Shown: positions 1-7,331 of the stretch, in pieces
Numbering within the stretch: position 1 is the first letter of the stretch
How the letters are laid out: the number at the start of each line of letters is the position of its first letter
Assembly (NCBI GenBank): GCA_003641785.1
Contig: QNAO01000007.1
Location: 1 to 12,953 of the forward strand
Direction of reading: 5' to 3'
Length of the DNA: 12,953 bases
DNA from: Thermotogae bacterium
GTDB taxonomy: Bacteria; Thermotogota; Thermotogae; Thermotogales; DSM-5069
Translations under genes and position numbers: made by a program
Notes under the pieces: model-generated
Database searches by the model: none
Told to the model about the DNA's origin: nothing
What the model saw: only the letters and a program-made list of their open reading frames with translations

Positions 1-498
1 AAATTCCTCATCATAATACGCATTCAGTCTTCTCCAGTACTCTTTTTCAACTTCCATTTCATAAATTCGTCCCCTCTTTCTTATCCTCTTGAGTGTCGTG
101 CTTACACAACAGTATATGTAGATCGTAAGCTTGGGTGTTGGAGTTATCTTTGACATTGTTTGGTAGAACGAGTTGTACAGTTCATATTCCATTTCTTCTA
201 AGAAGCCCGAATCTTTTTGCATTTTAACAAAGACAAAATCTCCGATCATGGATCTGTCCATGACCGCATTCTCTACTTTACTTGCTTCCTTGATTTGAAG
301 AAACCTTTTGTGGAGGAAGAAAAGCTCCATCGTCAGACACCACCGGCGCTTATCTGTGTAGTATTTCTGAAGGATTTCATCAGCTGCTGGATCAGCCATT
401 TCATAAAACCCTGTCATCCCCATACCTTTTTCGAGGATCTCTACGAGACTCGTTTTGCCCGCACCCACTGTCCCTTCCACGACTATTTCCAGCATCAT
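1..498 (-). CDS. Deoxynucleoside kinase family protein, second of a tandem pair (C-terminus cut by window edge)
   Basis: Phosphorylates deoxynucleosides with NTP in the cytoplasmic salvage pathway; substrate unknown. The 166 visible residues open with a P-loop (GTVGAGKT, residues 9-16), followed by the DRS motif (81-83) typical of bacterial dAK/dGK/dCK-type kinases and the LID arginines in KRGR (141-144) followed by a Glu. The family is usually 200-220 aa, so about 50 residues lie beyond base 1. I chose the first of two consecutive ATG codons (498-496) because a GAGGTG ribosome site sits just upstream and the start overlaps the stop of the preceding kinase as ATGA, which implies translational coupling. 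It is clearly a paralog of that neighbour: P-loop, DRS and LID fall at the same residue numbers. The bacterial precedent for such a tandem pair is the Lactobacillus dAK/dGK genes, whose products form heterodimers; that this pair does so is inference. Confidence 0.85.
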   Translation of the reverse strand, partial: MMLEIVVEGTVGAGKTSLVEILEKGMGMTGFYEMADPAADEILQKYYTDKRRWCLTMELFFLHKRFLQIKEASKVENAVMDRSMIGDFVFVKMQKDSGFLEEMEYELYNSFYQTMSKITPTPKLTIYIYCCVSTTLKRIRKRGRIYEMEVEKEYWRRLNAYYDEEF

Positions 499-1151
499 TC
501 GCACCTCGCATGATTGTGATAAATGATTCTCTGATCTATTTCACCGTTTTTGACCTTCTGGAGTATATCTTTTATCACCAAATCTAATCCCGAAAACGAT
601 TTGTCGACTTTTTCAGTGTCTATTACAAGAAGCGCAGAGGAGTCGTAGTTAGCAAAGAAGCTTTCATATTCCTCATTCATTGTCTGCCAGTAGTTTTCAT
701 CTATTTCAAGTTCCCACTTCCTTCCCCTTTTCTTAATACGATCTATCGCAACTTCTACACTGCATTTTAGATATATCATCAACTCGGGATAAGGTACCAG
801 TTCTATGAGTTCGTCGTGCAGTTCTTTGTAAATGCTGTATTCAAGGGTGTCCATTTCACCTCTTTTCAGAAGCACATTTGGAAAGATGTGATCACAGTGT
901 ATGGATCGATCCATGATTACGTTTCCTTTCTTGCAAGCCAGTTTCATTTGTTGAAATCTTTTTGTTAGAAAGTAGATTTGGAGTTGGAATCCCCATCTTT
1001 GTGGATCTTTGTAGAAATTTTCAAGTATATCTACAAGCTTTTGATCAGTGAGTTCGTAAAATGGTTCCAGCTTGAGCCAGCGCGAGACGCAGTTAATGAA
1101 TGTAGTCTTGCCAGCTCCTACAACACCTTCAACAACTATTTGTGGTTTCAT
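495..1151 (-). CDS. Deoxynucleoside kinase family protein, first of a tandem pair
   Basis: A complete 218-aa deoxynucleoside kinase of the dCK/dGK/dAK fold that makes dNMP from a salvaged deoxynucleoside. Visible motifs are the P-loop GVVGAGKT (residues 9-16), the catalytic and base-pocket DRS motif (81-83), a YLKCSVEVAIDRI strand-helix, and the LID region KRGR (141-144) with Glu147. Length is normal for the family. The start ATG (1151-1149) shares one base with the TGA of the upstream phosphatase gene, and AAGGATG lies about 8 bases before it. Its own stop overlaps the next kinase by four bases. The C-terminal 20 residues (…HNHARCE) are not part of the family core. Which deoxynucleoside is used cannot be read from the sequence. 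It is not a thymidylate kinase: the TMPK DR[YFH] motif is replaced by DRS and the LID matches dNKs. Confidence 0.88.
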   Translation of the reverse strand: MKPQIVVEGVVGAGKTTFINCVSRWLKLEPFYELTDQKLVDILENFYKDPQRWGFQLQIYFLTKRFQQMKLACKKGNVIMDRSIHCDHIFPNVLLKRGEMDTLEYSIYKELHDELIELVPYPELMIYLKCSVEVAIDRIKKRGRKWELEIDENYWQTMNEEYESFFANYDSSALLVIDTEKVDKSFSGLDLVIKDILQKVKNGEIDQRIIYHNHARCE

Positions 1152-1930
1152 CAGTTTTCATCCTTTCTCAAATATTTTTTCGCTTCTTCATATACAGAGG
1201 GCACTGCCGCAAGAATTTCTCCACTCTGAAGCCTGTATGCGTCGCTGTGTATTCCTCCAACACTTATTCCAGCTTCGCGAGCGATTACAACTCCAGCCGC
1301 TGTATCCCATGGTTTTAGGCCGACTTCCCAGTAGAGGTCACAGCGTCCAGCAGCAAGGTAGCACAGTTCGAGTGCGGCACTGCCTATGATACGAATTTCT
1401 TGTACTCTGTTGTACATTGTTTGAATCGAACTAAGTGTCCACTTCATCAAAGCCTCGTTGTAAGGCCAGCCCGTTACGGCAAGAGCTTCACTCAGTGAAC
1501 ACATCTTTTTGTTGTAAATCTTCCTCCCGTTCAGAAAAGCGCCTTTCCCAGTTTCCGCACAGAACAACTCATTTGATGCGGGAGAATAGACCACACCCTC
1601 TTTTAGAAGGTCTCCATCTGCCCTCGCTATGGAAATGGCAAAATATGGTAAACCATGTGAAAAGTTCAGAGTTCCATCTATTGGATCAATGATGAATATC
1701 CATTCGCCTTCGGGAATCGCTGTTTCATTGGATTCCTCGGCCACAAACACAGCCTCAGGAATTTCCTTCTTTAAACGTGAAATTATATGTTCTTGGCTCC
1801 TGATGTCTATTTCTGTTACGATATCTGAAGATCTAGATTTGAAACGCATTGTGTAACGCTCATTTGCTGAATCCAAGACGATCTTTCCAGCTTCCACGGC
1901 AATCTTACTTAACAGCTCGACTGTTTTCAT
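1151..1930 (-). CDS. Inositol monophosphatase family phosphatase (SuhB/I-1-Pase-like)
   Basis: Mg2+-dependent phosphatase of the inositol monophosphatase superfamily, 259 aa, cytoplasmic. Seen in order: DIVTEID (36-42); the metal-binding glutamates in AEE (64-66); the signature DPIDGTLNF (82-90) carrying two metal-binding aspartates; and the distal motif KPWDTAAG (206-213) with the catalytic-site Asp209. Length and motif spacing match the T. maritima enzyme I recall as TM1415. Members hydrolyse inositol-1-phosphate, and thermophile enzymes often also act on fructose-1,6-bisphosphate. In Thermotogales inositol phosphate turnover feeds the heat and osmotic solute di-myo-inositol phosphate, so that role is plausible but inferred. 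The ATG overlaps the uvrB stop by four bases (ATGA), with AAGGTGA upstream inside uvrB. It is the second gene of the uvrB operon. NADP phosphatase or PAP phosphatase activity cannot be excluded. Confidence 0.9.
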   Translation of the reverse strand: MKTVELLSKIAVEAGKIVLDSANERYTMRFKSRSSDIVTEIDIRSQEHIISRLKKEIPEAVFVAEESNETAIPEGEWIFIIDPIDGTLNFSHGLPYFAISIARADGDLLKEGVVYSPASNELFCAETGKGAFLNGRKIYNKKMCSLSEALAVTGWPYNEALMKWTLSSIQTMYNRVQEIRIIGSAALELCYLAAGRCDLYWEVGLKPWDTAAGVVIAREAGISVGGIHSDAYRLQSGEILAAVPSVYEEAKKYLRKDEN

Positions 1931-3903
1931 TTATCTTCACCTTCCATTTCCTCCTTGAGTTTGAACAATTCGTCTCTCAGTCTTGCAGCGTCTTCATACC
2001 TCAGTTCACTTGCGGCCCTATACATTTCTTCTTCCAACAGGGCCATGTAATCTTCTCTCGAAATGCTGTCTGCTGTTTCGATAACGCTTTTAAGTTCCTT
2101 TTTTTCTTCATCCATGAACTGCTCGAACACCTGCATTTCAAGTGGCTTGATGATTGTTTTGGGAGTGATTCCATGGCGCTTGTTGTATTCTATTTGCATC
2201 TTTCTCCTTCTGTTTGTTTCCCGGATAGCTCTTTCCATGGCTGGTGTAACTCTATCTGCGTACATTATCACCTTTCCGTTGAGGTTTCTTGCCGCTCGTC
2301 CAATCACCTGTATCAGCGTTGTTTCTGATCTCAAAAATCCCTCTTTATCGGCATCAAGCACCGCAACAAGAGAAACCTCGGGTAGATCGAGTCCCTCTCT
2401 GAGCAGGTTAATTCCCACTACCACATCGACATCCCCTCTTCTCAGTTTCTTGAGCACGTTCACTCGCTCGATGGCATTCATCTCAGAATGTATATAGAGA
2501 GATCTAACACCAAGTTCTGTCAAATATTCGCTGAGGCGCTCGGCTGTTTTCTTTGTCAGAACAGTTACTATTGCGCGTTCTTTCCTGCTTCTAACGGATT
2601 CGATTTCATTTATCAGGTCATCCACCTGGTTCTCTGTCTTTTTTACCTCGACATATGGGTCAACAAGTCCGGTGGGTCTTATTATTTGCTCCACCATTTG
2701 ATCTGAGATACTTCGCTCGAAATCACCAGGCGTTGCTGAAACAAATATCACCTGATTGACCTTTTTCAGAAATTCTTCAAATGTCAGTGGACGATTGTCA
2801 TAAGCTGAAGGTAAGCGAAAACCATATTCCACAAGGTTTTTCTTTCGCGAGCGGTCTCCACGCCACATTGCTCTCAACTGGGGGACAGCTATATGGGACT
2901 CATCGATGAAGACTAAGAAGTCTTCATCAAAGTAATCCAGTAGCGTGTAAGGTGGATCTCCCGGCTTTCTTCCATCGAAATGACGAGAGTAGTTCTCGAT
3001 TCCCGGACAATATCCAAGCGTAGACAACAACTCAAGATCGTTCAGCGTTCTTTGACTCAGTCTTTGGGCTTCAAGGTGTTTTCCCTGGCGGTTCAACTCC
3101 TCAAGCCGCACTTTCAGCTCCTTGCGAATAGACTTTATGGCTCGTTTTACCTTTTCTTCAGTTGTGATAAATTCAATAGTGGGATATATTATTAACTTCT
3201 GGAACTGCTCAATTCTGTTTCTGTTTAATTTGTCAAAAGAGTAAATTTGTTCAATTATATCTCCAAAGAATTCGATTCTGATGCCTTCATCTTGATAGGT
3301 GGGAAATATTTCGATAGTGTCTCCAAAGATTCTGAAGCACCCTTTTGAATTTACATCATCACTTCTGGTGTATCCAATTTTTGCCAATTTTCGAGCCATT
3401 TCCTGGGGATTTTCTTTCTTTCCAACGGTAATGTACATGTTCATTTCTTCAAAATCTCTTGGATCTCCTGAAGCGTAAATACTCGAAACACTCGCGACCA
3501 CAACGACATCTTTTCTTGTTTTGACTGATTTGAGAGTGGACATGCGCATTCGAACAAGAATATCGTTAATATCCGCGTTCTTTTCTATGTATAGATCTCG
3601 TGTTGGCACGTAAGCTTCGGGTTGATAGTAATCGTAGTAGCTTATGAAGTATTCAACGCAATTGTTGGGAAAAAAAGCTTTGAATTCACTGTAGAGCTGA
3701 GCGGCGAGGGTTTTGTTCGGTGAGATTACAAGGGTTGGTTTCTGCAGTTCTGCGATGACATTTGCCATCGTAAACGTCTTACCACTACCCGTGACTCCTA
3801 TCAGTGTTTGAAAACGATTGTTACTTCTTATACCTCTTACTAAAGCATCTATAGCCTCGGGCTGATCTCCCGATGGACCGTATTCACTCACAAGCTTAAA
3901 CAT
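1927..3903 (-). CDS. uvrB: UvrABC system protein B (excinuclease subunit)
   Basis: Damage-verifying ATPase of nucleotide excision repair; takes damaged DNA from UvrA and recruits UvrC. It is 658 aa and complete. Seen in order: Walker A GVTGSGKT (36-43); the strand-separating beta-hairpin region with its aromatic cluster (Tyr89-Asn114, containing [11 protein letters not shown]); the DEAH-like box IDESH (333-337); VSATPGDFE (388-396); the helicase motif V/VI block from [14 protein letters not shown] to QVIGRAARN (497-540); and a C-terminal UVR motif (about 615-650) for UvrC/UvrA contact. An upstream TTG at 3960 would add 19 residues, but ATG 3903 is preferred: it has GGAGGG immediately upstream and gives the standard N-terminus [14 protein letters not shown]. 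It is first in an operon with the phosphatase and two nucleoside kinases, divergent from the antiporter operon. Confidence 0.97.
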   Translation of the reverse strand: MFKLVSEYGPSGDQPEAIDALVRGIRSNNRFQTLIGVTGSGKTFTMANVIAELQKPTLVISPNKTLAAQLYSEFKAFFPNNCVEYFISYYDYYQPEAYVPTRDLYIEKNADINDILVRMRMSTLKSVKTRKDVVVVASVSSIYASGDPRDFEEMNMYITVGKKENPQEMARKLAKIGYTRSDDVNSKGCFRIFGDTIEIFPTYQDEGIRIEFFGDIIEQIYSFDKLNRNRIEQFQKLIIYPTIEFITTEEKVKRAIKSIRKELKVRLEELNRQGKHLEAQRLSQRTLNDLELLSTLGYCPGIENYSRHFDGRKPGDPPYTLLDYFDEDFLVFIDESHIAVPQLRAMWRGDRSRKKNLVEYGFRLPSAYDNRPLTFEEFLKKVNQVIFVSATPGDFERSISDQMVEQIIRPTGLVDPYVEVKKTENQVDDLINEIESVRSRKERAIVTVLTKKTAERLSEYLTELGVRSLYIHSEMNAIERVNVLKKLRRGDVDVVVGINLLREGLDLPEVSLVAVLDADKEGFLRSETTLIQVIGRAARNLNGKVIMYADRVTPAMERAIRETNRRRKMQIEYNKRHGITPKTIIKPLEMQVFEQFMDEEKKELKSVIETADSISREDYMALLEEEMYRAASELRYEDAARLRDELFKLKEEMEGEDK

Positions 3904-3919
3904 CGTATCCCTCCGCTCA

Positions 3920-3925
3920 ATTATA
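3920..3925 (-). promoter_or_regulatory. Probable -10 element for the uvrB operon
   Basis: On the minus strand this reads TATAAT, a perfect sigma-A -10 hexamer. No convincing -35 lies 16-18 bases upstream (the 17-base position reads GGAGCT). A transcript starting 6-8 bases downstream would have a very short leader beginning near the GGAGGG ribosome site. The placement is plausible because this is the only intergenic space for the operon, but it rests on one hexamer. Confidence 0.45.
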
Positions 3926-3961
3926 AAAGATAATGTATCCAAAGCTCCACGCCTCACCAAG

Positions 3962-3990
3962 AGAACAGGTCAAACTGGTATACTTGTTCT
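3962..3990. repeat. Inverted repeat bracketing the antiporter operon -10 element (candidate operator)
   Basis: The left arm AGAACAGGT (3962-3970) and the right arm ACTTGTTCT (3982-3990) are inverted copies with 8 of 9 positions matching, separated by 11 bases, so arm centres are 20 bases (about two helical turns) apart. The dyad contains the predicted extended -10 of the antiporter operon and lies upstream of the uvrB promoter. This geometry suits a dimeric repressor acting on the antiporter operon. No regulator is encoded in the window, so the function is inferred. Confidence 0.5.
3976..3984 (+). promoter_or_regulatory. Extended -10 promoter of the mrp-type antiporter operon
   Basis: The sequence TGGTATACT matches the extended -10 form TGnTATAAT with one mismatch in the hexamer. 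No good -35 is seen at 17 bases (ACCAAG), as is common for extended -10 promoters. Transcription would start about 6-8 bases downstream, leaving a leader of roughly 12-15 bases that is just long enough for the GAGGTG ribosome site (3991-3996) of the first gene. Confidence 0.5.
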
Positions 3991-4003
3991 GAGGTGTTGA
4001 GGT

Positions 4004-4342
4004 GTGCACTCCCTGGAAGCGATAATGGTTGCTACTACGCTGATAGGATTTCTCGGCGTCGTTCTCAGAAGAAATTTCTTGATGAAGATCATCAGTTTAG
4101 ACGTTATGAGCACAGGGGTTATCAGCTTTTATGTGGCAATAGCTTCACAAACGGGGAACAGCCCCCCAATTGTAACGGCAATGGCTGTTTCCTACGCGCA
4201 TCCTGTGCCTCAAGCGGTAATTGTAACGGCAATTGTAATTGGTTTTGCAACCCTCACACTTTCCTTAACCTACACAATGTTGGTTGTTAAGAAAACTTCT
4301 ACTCTTGATAGTCGAAGAGTTGAGGAGCGAGTTAATTGGTAA
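4004..4342 (+). CDS. mrpC: Na+/H+ antiporter subunit C (MrpC/MbhG, NuoK-like)
   Basis: Small membrane subunit (112 aa) of a multi-subunit cation/proton antiporter, homologous to complex I subunit NuoK. Three hydrophobic segments are evident at about residues 6-22, 32-48 and 70-95. The family signature appears as HPVPQAVIVTAIVIGFA (66-82); family members usually have Asp where this one has His66. The start is GTG at 4004, with GAGGTG seven bases upstream and no earlier in-frame alternative with a ribosome site. It is the first gene of the operon. The stop overlaps the next gene by seven bases. A 15-base direct repeat (AATTGTAACGGCAAT at 4168 and 4219) lies inside the gene in the same reading frame and encodes the repeated IVTA segments; it looks like a helix-coding coincidence. 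Confidence 0.88.
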   Translation: MHSLEAIMVATTLIGFLGVVLRRNFLMKIISLDVMSTGVISFYVAIASQTGNSPPIVTAMAVSYAHPVPQAVIVTAIVIGFATLTLSLTYTMLVVKKTSTLDSRRVEERVNW

Positions 4343-5748
4343 GGATTTATGTGCTGTTTAATCTTGTGCTCATCGTTTCTTCTATGCTCGCTTTTTTGAA
4401 TAAGTTCAAGAAGAGCATACCACTTGCTGCTGGATTTGTGAACCTTGTGGTTGCCAACGTAATATATTGGTCTCAGCTTTCGGGAGAAGCTGTACTGTGG
4501 AATTCCTTTGGTGTGAAATTAATTCTTGATAATATCTCCAGAGATTTTCTTCTAATGAACAGCATCGTATTCCTCGCTTCAACTATTGTAGCCGTGAAGA
4601 AGGAAAAGCCGTCGGTTTTTTTCTTTCTGCTCGCGCTATTTCTTCCCTCGTGCAACCTTATGTTTCTCTCTTGTGATATGTTCAATATATATGTCCTGCT
4701 GGAATTGACAACTCTTGTCGTTTTCCTCTTGGCGAGCTTTGGTGGGAAAACCAACCAGGTGTGGTCCGCTCTCAAATACATGGTACTTGGCACTGCTGGT
4801 ATGAATCTTTACTTGCTCGGTGTGGGGATGATTTTTGCCCGCAGTAGGACGTTTGAACTACCCACATTAGTTGACGTCATCCCGGCTGTGCTCGTGATAT
4901 CCGGACTTCTGGTAAAGGCAGGGGTGTTTCTTTTCAGCATGTGGCTGCCTGATTTACATTCTTCTGTTGAGAGCGAACTGTCTGCGCTGCTCTCTGGCGT
5001 GGGGATCAAGACCGCTGTTTACGCCATATTGAGATTCAGCCCGTCTCTTGGTAAGACTGTGGACGTTGTTGTTCTTTTCGGTGTGGTATCGGCCATCGCT
5101 GGTGTTGTCTTTGCTCTAAACGAAAGGAACTACAAAAGAATACTGGCTTATCACACGCTCAGCCAGGTTGGTTTTGTGTTGTCCGCTCCGGCAGTAGGTT
5201 CATTTTACGCCTTGGCCCATGGTGTTTTCAAATCGTGGCTTTTCTTAAATGCCGAGGAGCTTCCGGTGAAAGATTCAAAGAAGTTGTCAAGAGAGAAACT
5301 TCCCTTTCTGGTTTGGCTTGCAGTTGTTTTGCCTTGCCTTACAATCTGCGGGTTGCCTTTTACAATAGGAGCAACTGCCAAACACATGGTTTTTTCGCAG
5401 CTAACGAGTTGGCAAAAGATCTTCATGTACGGAGCCGCTGTAGGAACTGTTATCAGTTTTTCGAAATTCCTCTTTTTGAGGCCAACGTTTAAAATGATGC
5501 GGCCTGTTAACCCGTTAGTGCATATTCTTTTAGGTTTTTACTGCTTTTTTCCACCACTTGTGCTATCTGTGAAAGGAACGGAAGTTTTCAAATCGCTCAT
5601 CGTCTTGGGTGTGGGGGCACTCATTTATTTTATTTTGAAAAATCGAACGAAACCGTTACCGAGGAGACTGGAGAATCTTGAAGACTCCCTCACTATTTAC
5701 GTGCTCCTCATAGCTGTGTGTTTTCTGGTGGTGATCGTGCGTGGCTAA
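4336..5748 (+). CDS. mrpD: Na+/H+ antiporter subunit D (MrpD/MbhH, NuoN/NuoM-like), the only large antiporter subunit
   Basis: Proton-translocating antiporter-like subunit with about 14 membrane segments, 470 aa. The charged residues that form the proton path in this family are present: Glu123 in NIYVLLE, Lys194 in LLVKAG, Lys225 in GIKTAVYA, Lys299 in AHGVFKSW and Lys349 in GATAKHM. The broken-helix region SMWLPDLHSSVESELSALLS (201-220) is recognisable. The start is TTG at 4336 with GAGGAG eight bases upstream; it overlaps the mrpC stop. MrpD-type proteins are usually near 490 aa, so this one is slightly short but complete. Bacterial Mrp operons normally encode a second large subunit (the NuoL-like part of MrpA); none is encoded here. 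It cannot belong to complex I or a membrane hydrogenase in this operon, because no redox subunits are present. Confidence 0.9.
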   Translation: MVRIYVLFNLVLIVSSMLAFLNKFKKSIPLAAGFVNLVVANVIYWSQLSGEAVLWNSFGVKLILDNISRDFLLMNSIVFLASTIVAVKKEKPSVFFFLLALFLPSCNLMFLSCDMFNIYVLLELTTLVVFLLASFGGKTNQVWSALKYMVLGTAGMNLYLLGVGMIFARSRTFELPTLVDVIPAVLVISGLLVKAGVFLFSMWLPDLHSSVESELSALLSGVGIKTAVYAILRFSPSLGKTVDVVVLFGVVSAIAGVVFALNERNYKRILAYHTLSQVGFVLSAPAVGSFYALAHGVFKSWLFLNAEELPVKDSKKLSREKLPFLVWLAVVLPCLTICGLPFTIGATAKHMVFSQLTSWQKIFMYGAAVGTVISFSKFLFLRPTFKMMRPVNPLVHILLGFYCFFPPLVLSVKGTEVFKSLIVLGVGALIYFILKNRTKPLPRRLENLEDSLTIYVLLIAVCFLVVIVRG

Positions 5749-6127
5749 CATCGTGTTTCCACTTGGAATAGGAATCCTCTTCTGGTTGGTTCTCACAGCC
5801 CAAGCTGACTGGGAAATCCTGCTCTTGGGATTTGCTTTCAGTGTAATTTCAGTTCTAATCGTTAAGTTTCGCTTCAACGCTGTAAGGATGTTGTCTTTCA
5901 TGGGTATCTTGTTGTTTTCTGTTCTCGTTGCCTATTTTCAGGCACTTTCTATGTTGGTGAAGGGTTATTCTTTTGAATCGGCGATCACAGAAAGGAGTAA
6001 GCCGCTCACAGATGAGGAGATCTTCACAAAGATCACTACAATAACTCTTACTCCTCTCACAGTCGTTATAGACGACACCGAGCAAACCCTTGTGATTCAT
6101 CATCTTGTGAAAAGAAGAGAGGTATGA
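5741..6127 (+). CDS. mrpE: Na+/H+ antiporter subunit E (MrpE/MbhA)
   Basis: Small membrane subunit, 128 aa, with two to three hydrophobic segments in the first 75 residues (about 4-20, 25-41 and 48-70) followed by a soluble C-terminal part. The family's C-terminal feature is present: a TTITLTPLTVVIDDTE stretch followed by TLVIHHL, matching the usual ITLTPGT..vdi...LyVH pattern. The usual length is about 155-170 aa, so this is a compact member. It starts at GTG 5741, inside the last codons of mrpD (8-base overlap), with a GGTGGTG sequence about 7 bases upstream. Its role in the complex is structural or in assembly as known from the family; nothing in the sequence indicates direct ion transport. 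Confidence 0.85.
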   Translation: MANIVFPLGIGILFWLVLTAQADWEILLLGFAFSVISVLIVKFRFNAVRMLSFMGILLFSVLVAYFQALSMLVKGYSFESAITERSKPLTDEEIFTKITTITLTPLTVVIDDTEQTLVIHHLVKRREV

Positions 6128-6130
6128 AAT

Positions 6131-6379
6131 GTGGCACTGGCCTTGATCTATTTTTTATCAATTGGCGTTGTTGCTCTTTATTTTTTGGTCTCGCGAGGCA
6201 CTTGGAACAAACTCATAGCTCTGTCGAGTTTTTCCACTAAGATGACGTTATTCTTGGTGATCTGGTCATTCTTGAACAAAGACTTCAATACGCTCTCTGT
6301 GGCGTTTTTCTATCTGGTAGTCAGTTTGGGAGGAATAATGCTGTTTGCTTACTTCATGTCTCGGAGGGGAACAAGTTGA
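6131..6379 (+). CDS. mrpF: Na+/H+ antiporter subunit F (MrpF/MbhB)
   Basis: An 82-aa protein with three membrane segments (about 3-20, 33-49 and 55-76), matching MrpF in size, hydrophobicity and position between subunits E and G. The family's loop after the first helix usually reads RGP..DR..A; here it reads SRGTWNKLIAL (residues 21-31), so the normally conserved Asp-Arg pair is Asn-Lys. The start is GTG at 6131 after an AGAGAGG sequence and three bases past the mrpE stop; an ATG seven bases earlier is in another frame. The stop overlaps the next start as TTGA. Assignment rests more on operon context and topology than on motifs. Confidence 0.75.
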   Translation: MALALIYFLSIGVVALYFLVSRGTWNKLIALSSFSTKMTLFLVIWSFLNKDFNTLSVAFFYLVVSLGGIMLFAYFMSRRGTS

Positions 6380-6639
6380 TTTCTTTAACACTCGTTGTTC
6401 TTGGATTGGTACTCACATTCTATGGGACTGTGGGAATTCTCGTCTGCCATTCACTTCAGAAGCTTCACTACATGGGTATTTCGGATACTCTGGGTTCTGT
6501 CCTGATAATCCTTGGAATAATGATGGAATGGAAACAAGCCATTGCTATGCTCTCTGTGGCAATAGTTCTTTTGCTAATTCTGGGACCCATTGTATCTCAT
6601 ATAATAGCGCGAGGCATGATCAATAGGGTGAAAAGATGA
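6376..6639 (+). CDS. mrpG: Na+/H+ antiporter subunit G (MrpG/MbhC)
   Basis: An 87-aa protein with three membrane helices (about 3-22, 37-50 and 55-76). The MrpG pattern is recognisable: a glycine-rich first helix, then the KLH…SDTLGSVLIILG segment (29-48), matching the family's RLHA…DTLGa.L.LLG. The start is TTG at 6376, chosen because GGAGGGG lies six bases upstream and the start overlaps the mrpF stop as TTGA. Its own stop overlaps the next gene as ATGA. It is needed for assembly of the complex in characterised bacteria; no catalytic residues are expected. Confidence 0.8.
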   Translation: MISLTLVVLGLVLTFYGTVGILVCHSLQKLHYMGISDTLGSVLIILGIMMEWKQAIAMLSVAIVLLLILGPIVSHIIARGMINRVKR

Positions 6640-7331
6640 AGCTCTTACCGGCTCTTTTGCTGTTGATGTTTTCGCTGTACACTGTTACCAGAAGAAGACC
6701 TCTCATTGCGGCGCTTTCAAAAGCCATTGTGAGCGCGAGCGCTGCCAGCTTCTACGTGTTGGCCGCCGCTCCAGATGTTGCTTTGGCGGAAGCGTTGCTT
6801 GGTGCTATGCTTTCCACATTTGTTTATCTAATAGTGCTGAAGTCTTCGGGTAAGTTGAGAATAGGGGTGGTCCTTGTTTCAGGCTTGTTCGAGAGACACG
6901 GCAAAAGATACGTCGGTCTTGAGTACGACCTGCTGTTGAGCTTTGTCAGAAACAGACTCACAGATCTTGAGATTATCGAATATGAAAGTACCGAAGAGAT
7001 GATTGAAGATCTCAAAGAAGGGTACATAGAAGCGGCCTGTGGGGCTTTGCTTAAACCTGGGAATAAAGTGCTGGCAACTTTTCCGATTCTTGAAACAAGA
7101 TTGGCAGAAGTAAAAGGCATCTCAGTTGATCTGCTGAAAGCCAGAGAACTTGTTCTGAAAGGCGAAGTTGATTCCTCAGACGTGGTTATAACTGATAACA
7201 GGAATTTCTATGTAATTTCCGCCCTCAAAGACAGTGAGTTCGTAGAGCAATTCAGCAACTACATGAAAGACGTGTTGAAAAGCGGAACATTTGATTCCTT
7301 GATAAGAAAGCACATAGGTGATATGTCATGA
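6636..7331 (+). CDS. Antiporter subunit (MbhD/DUF4040, MrpA C-terminal part) fused to a solute-binding-protein-like domain
   Basis: 231 aa in two parts. Residues 3-70 form three membrane helices and carry the DUF4040/MbhD hallmark AAPDVALAEALLGAMLST (43-60), equivalent to the segment of MrpA that follows its NuoL-like part. Residues 73-231 are soluble and resemble the family 3 solute-binding fold: LRIGVVLVSG (74-83), GLEYDLLLSFVRNR (94-107), EDLKEGYIEAACGAL (124-138), the T-F-P-I-L-E-T segment (148-154), and a closing helix pair ending LKSGTFDSLIRKHIG (214-228), like the usual .dGt...I..KY ending. At about 158 aa it is shorter than a full binding protein (about 220), so the second lobe looks reduced, and the usual ligand Arg after the …CGALL strand is not obvious. 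Arginines at 19-21 and lysines around 69-73 would by the positive-inside rule place the soluble domain in the cytoplasm, which is unusual for this fold. ATG overlaps the previous stop as ATGA. Membrane part sure; binding fold likely; function unknown. Confidence 0.75.
   Translation: MKLLPALLLLMFSLYTVTRRRPLIAALSKAIVSASAASFYVLAAAPDVALAEALLGAMLSTFVYLIVLKSSGKLRIGVVLVSGLFERHGKRYVGLEYDLLLSFVRNRLTDLEIIEYESTEEMIEDLKEGYIEAACGALLKPGNKVLATFPILETRLAEVKGISVDLLKARELVLKGEVDSSDVVITDNRNFYVISALKDSEFVEQFSNYMKDVLKSGTFDSLIRKHIGDMS

Noticed and set aside
2063..2497. Long open frames antisense to uvrB (including 1849-2328 and 2063-2497).
   Set aside because: They lack plausible ribosome sites and known motifs, and mirror the codon pattern of uvrB. 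They are shadows of the real gene.
3904..3960. TTG-initiated N-terminal extension of UvrB by 19 residues.
   Set aside because: ATG 3903 has GGAGGG and gives the standard UvrB N-terminus. The extension would cover the predicted promoter.
4168..4233. Exact 15-base direct repeat AATTGTAACGGCAAT at 4168 and 4219.
   Set aside because: It is in frame inside mrpC and encodes similar IVTA helix segments 17 residues apart. There is no sign of a mobile element or recombination site.
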